A stretch of DNA of 64,000 nt, from positions 37,526-101,525 of the forward strand of contig JALCBR010000006.1 in the NCBI GenBank assembly GCA_028066245.1, given 5' to 3'. A model generated the notes under the pieces. That model worked only from the letters and a program-made list of their open reading frames with translations. It had not been told where the DNA came from and did no database searches. A program made the position numbers and the translations under genes. This document shows, piece by piece, positions 56,570-64,000 of the stretch. The first letter of the stretch is position 1; each line of letters begins with the position of its first letter. The stretch comes from Pirellulales bacterium. Its GTDB lineage: Bacteria > Planctomycetota > Planctomycetia > Pirellulales > S012-138.

Positions 56570-57694
56570 CTAACGCTCCGCGGGAAATGCACAAGCCTGT
56601 GTCGCGGACTGAAGCATGGCTTCCGCCAAATTGCCTGCCGGCAAGGTCATGTGGTCCTGGCAGCGCAGCCACACATACGATGAGGTCACGCGCGGGTTGA
56701 CCTCTAGGATCACATCTCGGGAACGAACGTGGGAACCAGCAACTCCAGGCATGTCGTGGAGTGTTTGCTCTGCGAGGATCATGTCGATCCCCAACCAGCC
56801 AATGGAAGGAGAGTTTTCTCCAAGCGCACGGAGGGCCGTGACGGTTCGTTCGGCCATCTCCTTCGCTCGCGCCGCAAGTGCGTCCTCGGCGATAATTGAA
56901 CTGTACTGGAACTCAAATCCCCGTCTTCCCCCCAAGTGTTGGCGACACGGCGGGAGGATTGTTTCTTCAACTTCGCCAAGAACTACGGACACGCTCACGA
57001 GCGTTCCGAGAATTTCTTCTTCTAATCTCCATTGCGAAGTCGCATTCAGCTCATCTGTGCATTCGATTCCCGCTAACAGCTCTGGCCGAGCGATTCGTCG
57101 CACGCCCACCGAGCCGCAGCCATCATCCGGCTTCAAGATGGCAGGAAACAACGACACTGACTCGGTGTGTCGCCAACCCACGGCATCCGTATTGACCGTG
57201 TCTCGCTTCCTTTGACCTAACGTCAATTGCATACCGCGCGGCGAGGGCAGGCCGTGCTGCGTCAAGAACTCGGACGTGGCAGTTTTGGATGTAGCAAGAG
57301 TGCACAGTTCATTACTGACGCCTAGGAGCCGCCCGTCACAATCTCGCACACTCTGATTCAGTTTGCTCAGTGTCCCATTGGTTTCCGGAGCGATGACGAG
57401 CGACCAGTCCGCGGCTGACGCCAACGCAGCGAACTTGCGGTCGCGAGCTGTAGGACCAGAGACGGAGTGCAATGTCAAGTTGCCGCCGGAACGGGCGTTC
57501 TCCAGCACTGGCGTCGCCAGCACGTTTTGCAACCGCGCGTCAAGCAGCACGTCAACGCTGCACTTCGCTTTGACAAAATCCTCGGTCACGGCGCGGATCA
57601 TTGCCGAACCCTCCCGCAACAAAGACTCCGCCGGCGCGCTTTCCTCTAGCAGTCCACCTCCGGTCAAGTGTTCGAAAAGAAAGACTTGCGTCAT
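56570..57694 (-). CDS. ATP-grasp ligase, MfnD-like (tyramine-glutamate ligase family)
   Basis: The protein has 374 residues. The N-terminus FEHLTGGG with LREGSAMIRAV matches MfnD-like ATP-grasp proteins. ATP-grasp elements are visible as FPAILKPDDGCGSVGVRRI and, at the end, ILEVNPRVTSSYVWL with the metal-binding Glu and Asn. MfnD adds glutamate to tyramine in methanofuran synthesis; methylotrophs use a related methylofuran. Its start overlaps the uvrC stop by four bases, so the two are translationally coupled. Confidence 0.8.
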   Translation of the reverse strand: MTQVFLFEHLTGGGLLEESAPAESLLREGSAMIRAVTEDFVKAKCSVDVLLDARLQNVLATPVLENARSGGNLTLHSVSGPTARDRKFAALASAADWSLVIAPETNGTLSKLNQSVRDCDGRLLGVSNELCTLATSKTATSEFLTQHGLPSPRGMQLTLGQRKRDTVNTDAVGWRHTESVSLFPAILKPDDGCGSVGVRRIARPELLAGIECTDELNATSQWRLEEEILGTLVSVSVVLGEVEETILPPCRQHLGGRRGFEFQYSSIIAEDALAARAKEMAERTVTALRALGENSPSIGWLGIDMILAEQTLHDMPGVAGSHVRSRDVILEVNPRVTSSYVWLRCQDHMTLPAGNLAEAMLQSATQACAFPAER

Positions 57695-59067
57695 TGGCCC
57701 AGCGTCGATTTACGCCGCAAAATGTGATGGTAGTGCTGGGCGAAGCGATGAGCTTCATCACGTACATATTGCAGTAGACGCAACGCGTAGGAATCCCGGC
57801 TCAAACGCAATGGCTCGCTCTCGCCTGGGAGGAAGACCTCCTCTTCACGCTTGGCAAGCGAGAGAACAACCGGCGGTGTCAAGTTCAGCTCCCTGAACGC
57901 GGCCATCCCGGCGCTGAGTTGTCCTTTGCCGCCGTCAATCAACAGAATGTCAGGAAAGGCTTCCGCCTCATCGGAGAGTCGCTTGAAACGTCGAGCGACA
58001 ACCTCATGGATGCTGGCGAAGTCGTCAATTCCGGAAACTGTACGGATCTTATAACGTTTGTAGCCTGGTTTGAACGGGAGTCCATCCAGGAACTGCACCA
58101 GGCTGGCGACCGTCTCGCCGCCGCCCAAGTGGGCGATGTCCACGCCTTCAATTGTCCGCGGTTCCTGATCGAGCTTGAGCACGCGACGCAGTCCTGCGAG
58201 CCCTTTCTTGGGATCAATATAGAAAACCTCTGGCTGTTCATGCGTGTCCAACTCTCCGCGGTCGTCCAACGTCTCCAGCAGCTGGATTTCATCTCGCAGA
58301 CGGGCCGCTTTCTCAAACTTCAATTCCTTGGAGACGGCCAGCATTTCCTGCCGCATCTCTTTGATGAGTCGCTTCTTGTTCCCTTCCAGGAACATTCTCA
58401 GCCGTGCGATATCGCGTTTATAGTCTTCCTTGCTGATCCGCAGGTTGCAGGGAGCGGTGCATTGGCCAATCGAAGCCAACAAGCAAGGGCGGAACCAACG
58501 CCACTTCTCGTCTCCCTCTTCAATATCCAAACTACATGTGCGGAATTTGAAGATCTTTTGCAACACCTGGATCGCCCCACGAAGCCCCGAGGCGCTGGCG
58601 AAAGGGCCGTAGAGCCGTGTGCCACGGTCGCGTGGCTCGCGTGTGAACTCTACGCGGGGAAAGTCTTCGCGCGTCGTGATTTCCAAATAGGGGAAAGACT
58701 TGTCGTCCTTGAGTTCAATGTTAAACCGAGGGCGAATATCCTTGATCAGCCGGGCTTCCATCAACAAAGCATCGACTTCGCTCTCCGTCTCCACAAAATC
58801 GATATCCGCGATCTCACGAACCAGTTCCGCCGTGCGGCGCTCTTCGGCTGCGGCCTTGAGAAAGTAGCTACCCGCCCGGTTGCGCAGATCCTTCGCTTTG
58901 CCGACGTAGATCACGCGGCCAGCGCCGTCCTTCATCAAGTAAACACCGGGCGAGTGAGGGAACTCGCGAACTTTGGCTGCCGCGCGACGAATACCAAACT
59001 CATCGGCCGCGCCGCCGGAACGTGCTTCCGCCTGTTGCGATTGAGAAGAGGCTTGGTCTTCGCTCAT
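57691..59067 (-). CDS. uvrC: Excinuclease ABC subunit C, short form
   Basis: The protein has 458 residues against about 600 in E. coli. It has the GIY-YIG nuclease domain (about 38-115, GVYLMKDGAGRVIYVGKAKDLR), a Cys cluster near 200 (CLLASIGQCTAPC), a UVR motif (LKFEKAARLRDEI) and an RNase H-like nuclease with GVDIAHLGGGE, DILLIDGGKGQLS and DEAHRFAQHYH. The C-terminal helix-hairpin-helix pair is missing, which would weaken damage-site binding or be replaced elsewhere. The family otherwise fits. It is the first gene of the uvrC-mfnD-mfnF run. Confidence 0.93.
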   Translation of the reverse strand: MSEDQASSQSQQAEARSGGAADEFGIRRAAAKVREFPHSPGVYLMKDGAGRVIYVGKAKDLRNRAGSYFLKAAAEERRTAELVREIADIDFVETESEVDALLMEARLIKDIRPRFNIELKDDKSFPYLEITTREDFPRVEFTREPRDRGTRLYGPFASASGLRGAIQVLQKIFKFRTCSLDIEEGDEKWRWFRPCLLASIGQCTAPCNLRISKEDYKRDIARLRMFLEGNKKRLIKEMRQEMLAVSKELKFEKAARLRDEIQLLETLDDRGELDTHEQPEVFYIDPKKGLAGLRRVLKLDQEPRTIEGVDIAHLGGGETVASLVQFLDGLPFKPGYKRYKIRTVSGIDDFASIHEVVARRFKRLSDEAEAFPDILLIDGGKGQLSAGMAAFRELNLTPPVVLSLAKREEEVFLPGESEPLRLSRDSYALRLLQYVRDEAHRFAQHYHHILRRKSTLGQ

Positions 59068-59247
59068 CTAGAGCTGAGGGACTGAGAAAAGTTGAAGCTT
59101 GCGACAGAGCTTCATTATCTGTCGAATGGCCAATCGAGACCAGAGCAGAGGAGTCACGTCCCCTGGAGGCACGGTGATCGTGACGGTTCGTCACCGTTCA
59201 TCGTAGACAGTGACTGGTCGCCAGTATCTGGCATAGAACGCTGCCCG

Positions 59248-61470
59248 CTAGGTTGCTCGATCTCGCCCGGTGCGAACCCAATTGACGATGCAGAGGGCAA
59301 CCAGCACGGACATGGCCGTGATGTTTGTCGACAAACCAAGATCGTGTTCACCAAGTACGATGTCAGGCGAAAGCAGCATCGCAGCAACAAAAAACATGCC
59401 AATTCGGACAGGCAACAAGAGTGGTCCCCGCAGGAACCCTGCCAGGCCAACCGCCAAGGAGAAGACGCCGGCTAAGGCGATGCTGATTGACCACACCGCG
59501 CCGTTCCAGGTCAACGGGAAATCCGGCGTGTCCAACAGCAGCAACTCTGGTCGATAGACAAACATGTACGGCAGCGTAAAGCCGACCAACGCAAAGCGAA
59601 ACGCCGCGAACGCCGTGGGCATGATCTTGGCATTGGCGATCGAAGCGCTGGCATAAGCGGCCAAAGCCACTGGTGGCGTCACCATGGACATCAACCCGAA
59701 GTAAAAGATGAACATGTGCGCGGCCAGCGGATCTGTCCCCAGTTCCGTCAGCACTGGGCCCATCAATGTGGCTAACAGTAAATAACAAACGACGCTGGGA
59801 ACCCCCATCCCAAGAATGAGGGACAAGAACATGATTCCAATCAGGGCAAGAATCTTGCTGTCCTGGACAACTTCGCCTACCGCATCAGCGAAATCATTCG
59901 TGATGCCAGTCTGCCCTAGAACACCGATAATAATTCCTACACAGGCACTGGCAGCGACGAGCGGGACGCCTTGCCGGGCGGCTTTCGAGAGAGCTCCCAA
60001 GATCGAAGCCCGCCATTGGGAATGGATGAGCCCAAACGCAATCAAGGCCAACATGCCTAGGATCGCGGCCTTCATCGCCGCTTGAATGTTGGAGTTGATG
60101 GAGTTGGCAGTAAAGTCAACTTGGTGGACAAAGATCGCAATAACAACATAGAGAGCAAAAAACGCAGCGAACACGGCAAGCGCCAAGCCACGTGCCGAAC
60201 CGCTTAACGGCAACTTAGGACGCAACGCCGCGAGCACCAGAATGACGGCCAGCGCTCCCGTCACGGCCAGGTTGGGGCTTGAGCCGATGGCAAGCATCGC
60301 GATCAAAGCTCCCAATGCGGAGGCAAACACCACGCCTTCAAAGAGGGGAACTTGAACTTTGGCAGCCTCACCTCCGTCTGAATGCTTTCCGTCCGAACCA
60401 ACTCGCCGCGAATAGAAATGGACAAAAAGCAAGATGGAGAGATAGTACAAGACGGCTGGAATGATCGCCGCAATTGCGATCTCAGCAAACTGGACAGGCA
60501 CGGAATCGTTTGTCTCCGGGTTTGTCCGTTGACAGAACTGCATCATCATATAAGCGCCCGCACCCATAATCGGCGGCACCAGGGCGCCTCCGCTGGCGGC
60601 TGCGGCGGTGATCCCGCCGGCGATATGCGAGCCAAATCCGGACGAGCGCATCATGGGGATGGTGAACGTCCCCGTTGTCATGGCGTTGGCGACGGCGCTT
60701 CCGGAGAGTGAACCCAGCAATCCGCTCCCCAGCACAGCGACCTTAGCGGGGCCCCCGGGGGATCGTCCAAAAATCCGCTCTGCGAATCGGATAATGAAGT
60801 CCGTGGCGCCTGTCATCTCCAGGAAACACCCGAAGACAGCAAACAGAAATACGAATTTGAACATCACATCTGCTGCCGCTCCAAACACGCCTGTCGATTG
60901 CAGGAACGTTGTTTCGACGAGTTCGGCAATCGATTGACCGTTATGCGGGAACAGCCAAGCCGGCAATTGAACCCACCTATAGGTTTCGCTCAAGTGGCAG
61001 TAGTAAGACTGCACCAAGAACAAGGTCGCGAGAAGGGGGACAATCCAGCCGATTGTCCGCCGTGTGGCTTCCAGCACGAGCACGATGCCGACGACGCCAA
61101 CGACGAAGTCTATCGTCGGCATCGTCTCGATCCCGGCCCGGTCGCCCAAATTCCGACCGCCAAGCCACATTGCTTTAAGCGACGGCTCCAATTGCGTGAC
61201 CAGGTAGGCACAGCAGCAAAGCGAGAGAACTGCCAAGATGCTGTCAAGCATCATCAATGGCGTTTTGAATGCCGGTCGTTCAGCGAGAGCCTTGCTTACC
61301 GGTTGCGTAATAAAGCACAAGCACAATCCAATCCCGATGAAGATGGCCAGCGCGGACTGAGGCTGCAGGTACGCATAATTCACCTCCACCAGCGTGAATG
61401 CGCACAGCACCACGGAGAGGAGGCCGATCGTAGCTTGCTTCATGGGAGAAGGAATCGGTGACCGCGACAC
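59248..61470 (-). CDS. TRAP transporter fused permease (TAXI type)
   Basis: The protein has 740 residues. The small (DctQ-like) and large (DctM-like) permease subunits are fused: about 17-20 hydrophobic helices span it, with signature stretches GLLGSLSGSAVANAMTTGTFTIP and LILGMGVPSVVCYLLLATL. With the binding lipoprotein upstream (142-bp gap, same strand) it forms a secondary transporter driven by an ion gradient. TAXI systems usually carry C4-dicarboxylates, glutamate or similar; the substrate is not decidable. Confidence 0.93.
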   Translation of the reverse strand: MSRSPIPSPMKQATIGLLSVVLCAFTLVEVNYAYLQPQSALAIFIGIGLCLCFITQPVSKALAERPAFKTPLMMLDSILAVLSLCCCAYLVTQLEPSLKAMWLGGRNLGDRAGIETMPTIDFVVGVVGIVLVLEATRRTIGWIVPLLATLFLVQSYYCHLSETYRWVQLPAWLFPHNGQSIAELVETTFLQSTGVFGAAADVMFKFVFLFAVFGCFLEMTGATDFIIRFAERIFGRSPGGPAKVAVLGSGLLGSLSGSAVANAMTTGTFTIPMMRSSGFGSHIAGGITAAAASGGALVPPIMGAGAYMMMQFCQRTNPETNDSVPVQFAEIAIAAIIPAVLYYLSILLFVHFYSRRVGSDGKHSDGGEAAKVQVPLFEGVVFASALGALIAMLAIGSSPNLAVTGALAVILVLAALRPKLPLSGSARGLALAVFAAFFALYVVIAIFVHQVDFTANSINSNIQAAMKAAILGMLALIAFGLIHSQWRASILGALSKAARQGVPLVAASACVGIIIGVLGQTGITNDFADAVGEVVQDSKILALIGIMFLSLILGMGVPSVVCYLLLATLMGPVLTELGTDPLAAHMFIFYFGLMSMVTPPVALAAYASASIANAKIMPTAFAAFRFALVGFTLPYMFVYRPELLLLDTPDFPLTWNGAVWSISIALAGVFSLAVGLAGFLRGPLLLPVRIGMFFVAAMLLSPDIVLGEHDLGLSTNITAMSVLVALCIVNWVRTGRDRAT

Positions 61471-61612
61471 GTTAAAGACCGACTACAAGGGACCGTCATG
61501 AGATGAGAGCCGCCATTCACTCTATGAATAGCACACGATGCGCGAAGTCTGACTAAACACTCCTGCTGTCATTTACGCTGACTTCACTCGATTCAAGGAG
61601 AAACCGTGCCAT

Positions 61613-62626
61613 TCAGTTCGGCCAGATCTCCTGCTCCTTGTAAAAACGAATGGCGCCAGGGTGAAACTCCACACCCGTGTCAAGTGTCACATCCTTCTCC
61701 TTATTAATCATCTTGAGAGAAGCATGGCCTCCGGCGAATTCGTCGAATCTTTCATAGATTGTCTTCGTCATTTGATAGACCAGCTCCTCGTCCGCGGATT
61801 CGCTGGTGATCAAATGCATGGCGCCAACATTCAGCGCTTTGAATGTGCCACTGATGTCCGAGTAATCATCAGCCGTAAGATCTCGGTGCTCATGGAACGA
61901 AGGGTACTTCGCAACCAGTCGCGAATAGGCGTCATCGTCAAACGGGATGAAATGCACATCCATGGTTGAACAAGCCTGAGTGATGGATGACACGGGCACG
62001 GATCCACCCAAGAATGCCGCGTCGACCGTGCCGTCTCCCAAGGCGCTGACTGCTGGTCCTTGTCCCAGATGCTTGACAGTAAAGTCTTCAAAACTCAGAC
62101 CGTGCTCTTCCAGGATGGGGCCCACAAATTGTTCAAAACCTGCTCCGGGAGGACCGATGACAACATTCTTGCCTTTGAGTTGATCCATGGTCTTAATACC
62201 GGAATCCGCACGAGTGACGAACATCGCCACATTGGGGGCCAGCGTCATCACGGTGCGGATGGGATAGGCCTTTTCCCATCCGCTTTCGCCTCGTGCGGCA
62301 AAATAGCTAATGGAACAGTTGGAGAGTGCCAATTGCAGTTCTCCTTGATCCAGCAAGCGAATGTTCTCTTGGGAACCTTTGGTTCCCTTGGCTTGCGCCT
62401 TCCAGTTGCCTCCCTCAGGCTTGTTGCCATTAAAAGTTGAGGCCATGGCTGACCCCACCGGATGAAACGAACCCGCGGCAGGAGCTGTGCCAATGTTGAC
62501 GAACTCCGTGCGTTCTCCGTCACCGCACCCTACGAACAGCACCAGCGAGAGCAATGCACCGCCGAAGAGGTGCAGCTTGCCACGTTGAGATTTTGACTTT
62601 GACTGTCGAACGCTGGACCCAAACAT
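61613..62626 (-). CDS. TAXI-family TRAP transporter solute-binding lipoprotein
   Basis: The protein has 337 residues. The lipobox LFVGC puts the lipidated Cys at position 34. The rest is a two-lobed binding protein with FVNIGTAPAAGSFHPVGSAMA, NVVIGPPGAGFE and DAAFLGGSVPVSS, the pattern of the TAXI subfamily. It delivers substrate to the fused permease encoded downstream. Confidence 0.94.
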   Translation of the reverse strand: MFGSSVRQSKSKSQRGKLHLFGGALLSLVLFVGCGDGERTEFVNIGTAPAAGSFHPVGSAMASTFNGNKPEGGNWKAQAKGTKGSQENIRLLDQGELQLALSNCSISYFAARGESGWEKAYPIRTVMTLAPNVAMFVTRADSGIKTMDQLKGKNVVIGPPGAGFEQFVGPILEEHGLSFEDFTVKHLGQGPAVSALGDGTVDAAFLGGSVPVSSITQACSTMDVHFIPFDDDAYSRLVAKYPSFHEHRDLTADDYSDISGTFKALNVGAMHLITSESADEELVYQMTKTIYERFDEFAGGHASLKMINKEKDVTLDTGVEFHPGAIRFYKEQEIWPN

Positions 62627-62692
62627 CTGAGGCTCCGAAAGGATGGATTGAACAAGAACTGAGGGGGCGGTGCTCAGAGTATCAATAACACG

Positions 62693-63685
62693 TCAATAAG
62701 CGGAACGAAATCCCGCTGCGGAGAAATCCACAGTGTCGCCACCGTGGATCGTTGCCGCGGCTTCAAACACTTTAGCGTCCATCGTCGAGTTGGCGAAATG
62801 AACAGAGCCATCAGCGAACAACAGCGTGGCCCCAAAGTCGTCGCCAAACTGACGGTTCATTCCGATATAGGGCGTATTGTCGGAGTCAAGTCCGCGGACG
62901 GTCGAGCTCCCGCCTCGTGACCACGAGCCGGAGCGATGAAATGAACTGGCCACCATCATGGTGTTGCTTAGTCCGTCGGTGACATCGGCCGCGGAAGTCT
63001 GGCGGTTGAACCCAAAGAACCCGACCGCCGGGTCAGAAATCGGAAGCGATGGAGAATTTGTACCGACACCCCCGATGCCAATCCAGTTAGTGACCGCCCC
63101 CAATGAAAAATCACGACTCGATTGATAGACATACATGGTCTGGTCAGCGAATTCCTCGTTCTGTGCAACATCGATCGGCAGGCTGGGATCAAACGTGTCC
63201 AGACCGTAGAACTCCTCAGAGATAGAGATGTAGGGGCGAATCGCAACCAACCAACTCGCCTGGCGTTCGATCGGCAATCCTTCCGGCCCCGCAACTGCCG
63301 GTGGATAAACTCCGTTGTCGTCAAAGTAAGTGGTGATTGCCTGGCCAACTTCATCCAGAGCCGCTGCGTCATCTTCGTTCATTTCGACCCATAATTGAGA
63401 TGACATTTCCGTCGACATATTCCCCATGGCGTCCGCAAATTTATCCACTGCGGAATTCACGAGGTAGAATGCCAGGCCAACGAGCGAGCCAATGATCAAC
63501 AAGACGACACCGATGATGAACAGAATCGTCCGATTGCTGGCGGATGCCGCAGGCGCTGCCGCTCCGGTTGCAAAGGGGATGTTGATCAACTGGCCGCATT
63601 GGGCACAAGGACCGCTGCTGCCGGCAAACTGTGGAGCGACCATTGTCCGATGCCCGCAGTGGGGACATGTGAAATTAATGGACAT
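62693..63685 (-). CDS. DUF1559-type protein with zinc ribbon and one membrane helix
   Basis: The protein has 330 residues. Residues 7-30 form a zinc ribbon (CPHC at 7-10, CAQC at 27-30). One membrane helix follows at about 52-75, and an extracytoplasmic domain shows the DUF1559-like DVTDGLSNTMMVASSF and GATLLFADGSVHFAN. DUF1559 proteins are hugely expanded in planctomycetes and usually start with a pilin-like helix; here a zinc ribbon replaces it. Function unknown, probably envelope-linked. Confidence 0.85.
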   Translation of the reverse strand: MSINFTCPHCGHRTMVAPQFAGSSGPCAQCGQLINIPFATGAAAPAASASNRTILFIIGVVLLIIGSLVGLAFYLVNSAVDKFADAMGNMSTEMSSQLWVEMNEDDAAALDEVGQAITTYFDDNGVYPPAVAGPEGLPIERQASWLVAIRPYISISEEFYGLDTFDPSLPIDVAQNEEFADQTMYVYQSSRDFSLGAVTNWIGIGGVGTNSPSLPISDPAVGFFGFNRQTSAADVTDGLSNTMMVASSFHRSGSWSRGGSSTVRGLDSDNTPYIGMNRQFGDDFGATLLFADGSVHFANSTMDAKVFEAAATIHGGDTVDFSAAGFRSAY

Positions 63686-64000
63686 TCGTGGCCTCGCACG
63701 AGCCTGAGGGAGGTAGGGCGTTGGCAGATCCTGATCCTTTCGCTTGACTTTGCTAGCGGCAGGAAAGGCATGGGTCAGCCGGCGCTTGGACCGCGTTGCC
63801 GACGCAGAGGTTGAGTTTACACGCGTTGGCCCCGTTCCGAAAGCGTTTCCCCAACCACGGTCGTTGCCCGGGGCGTGGCGTCATTTCCCCTCGCGTGAGA
63901 GGCAAACCTGAGGGTTCTCCTCGTGCGGCCAAGAAGATTGCGTGTAAACTGAAGTAACCACCGGCTGAAGCCGGAGGGTTCGCCGGCAGTCGGCTAAAGC
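63686..64000. other. Right-edge spacer with a GC-rich palindrome
   Basis: No gene is supported. Near the edge, CCGGCTGAAGCCGG (about 63961-63974) is a perfect 6-bp inverted repeat, followed by GCCGGCAGTCGGCTAAAGC. It may be the start of a REP-like cluster that continues outside the window. Confidence 0.4.

Noticed and set aside
57919-59085. 388-codon plus ORF
   Set aside because: It is fully antisense to uvrC, which has all nuclease motifs.

Overview
The window looks like chromosomal DNA of a planctomycete, most likely of the Pirellula/Rhodopirellula type. The clues are a zinc-ribbon DUF1559-type protein, an LL-diaminopimelate aminotransferase (DapL), two methanofuran/methylofuran-type cofactor genes (H4MPT-linked C1 metabolism), several small secreted proteins of unknown function, many single-gene units on both strands and long gene-poor spacers. 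This placement is inferred from gene content; no rRNA or other marker is present. About 45 protein genes, one tRNA and one integrase pseudogene can be supported.

Layout. 1-2754(-): the N-terminal 918 residues of a large autotransporter with a metalloprotease-like head; the gene runs off the left edge. 3947-6250(+): a SulP anion transporter fused to a beta-carbonic anhydrase in which one zinc-ligand position reads Asn. 6516-10450(-): accC, accB and a Xaa-Pro aminopeptidase, with a 235-bp inverted-repeat element between the peptidase and accB. 10889-16147(+): a YhaO/SbcD-like phosphoesterase with eroded metal motifs, a YhaN/SbcC-like ATPase with membrane segments, and a small coupled gene. 16196-21000: hemL, a secreted protein built from Cys-His-Gly units, an esterase, a small secreted protein and a PDZ protein with a Gln-rich tail. 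21421-25560(-): a MacA/MacB-like adaptor, ATPase and permease set. 26199-26910: tRNA-Gly(CCC) followed by a decayed tyrosine integrase.

26935-38650: a polytopic membrane protein, an NAD(P)HX dehydratase, a 1073-residue photosynthesis-factor/BNR-repeat protein, a second copy of the inverted-repeat element, gamma-glutamyltransferase, a lipoprotein, queG and a small secreted protein. 39581-47933: an HTH-receiver regulator, a PSP1 protein, a TIM-barrel protein, a MaoC hydratase, DNA polymerase III delta', a carboxymuconolactone-decarboxylase-like protein, argB, a lipoprotein and a glycosyltransferase. 48419-54411: an epoxide-hydrolase-like enzyme, a YceI lipoprotein, a membrane protein, the third element copy, hemH, dapL and a VOC protein. 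54568-63685(-): an ABC-2 permease, an MfnF-like enzyme, an MfnD-like ATP-grasp ligase overlapping uvrC, a TAXI-type TRAP transporter (fused permease plus binding lipoprotein) and the DUF1559-type protein.

Most of the content is housekeeping and cofactor metabolism: fatty acid, haem, lysine, arginine, queuosine and C1 cofactor genes. The most unusual items are the three-copy inverted-repeat family, the SulP-carbonic anhydrase with a changed ligand, the YhaO/YhaN pair with a possibly inactive phosphoesterase, the Cys-His-Gly protein, and the uvrC-mfnD-mfnF arrangement.
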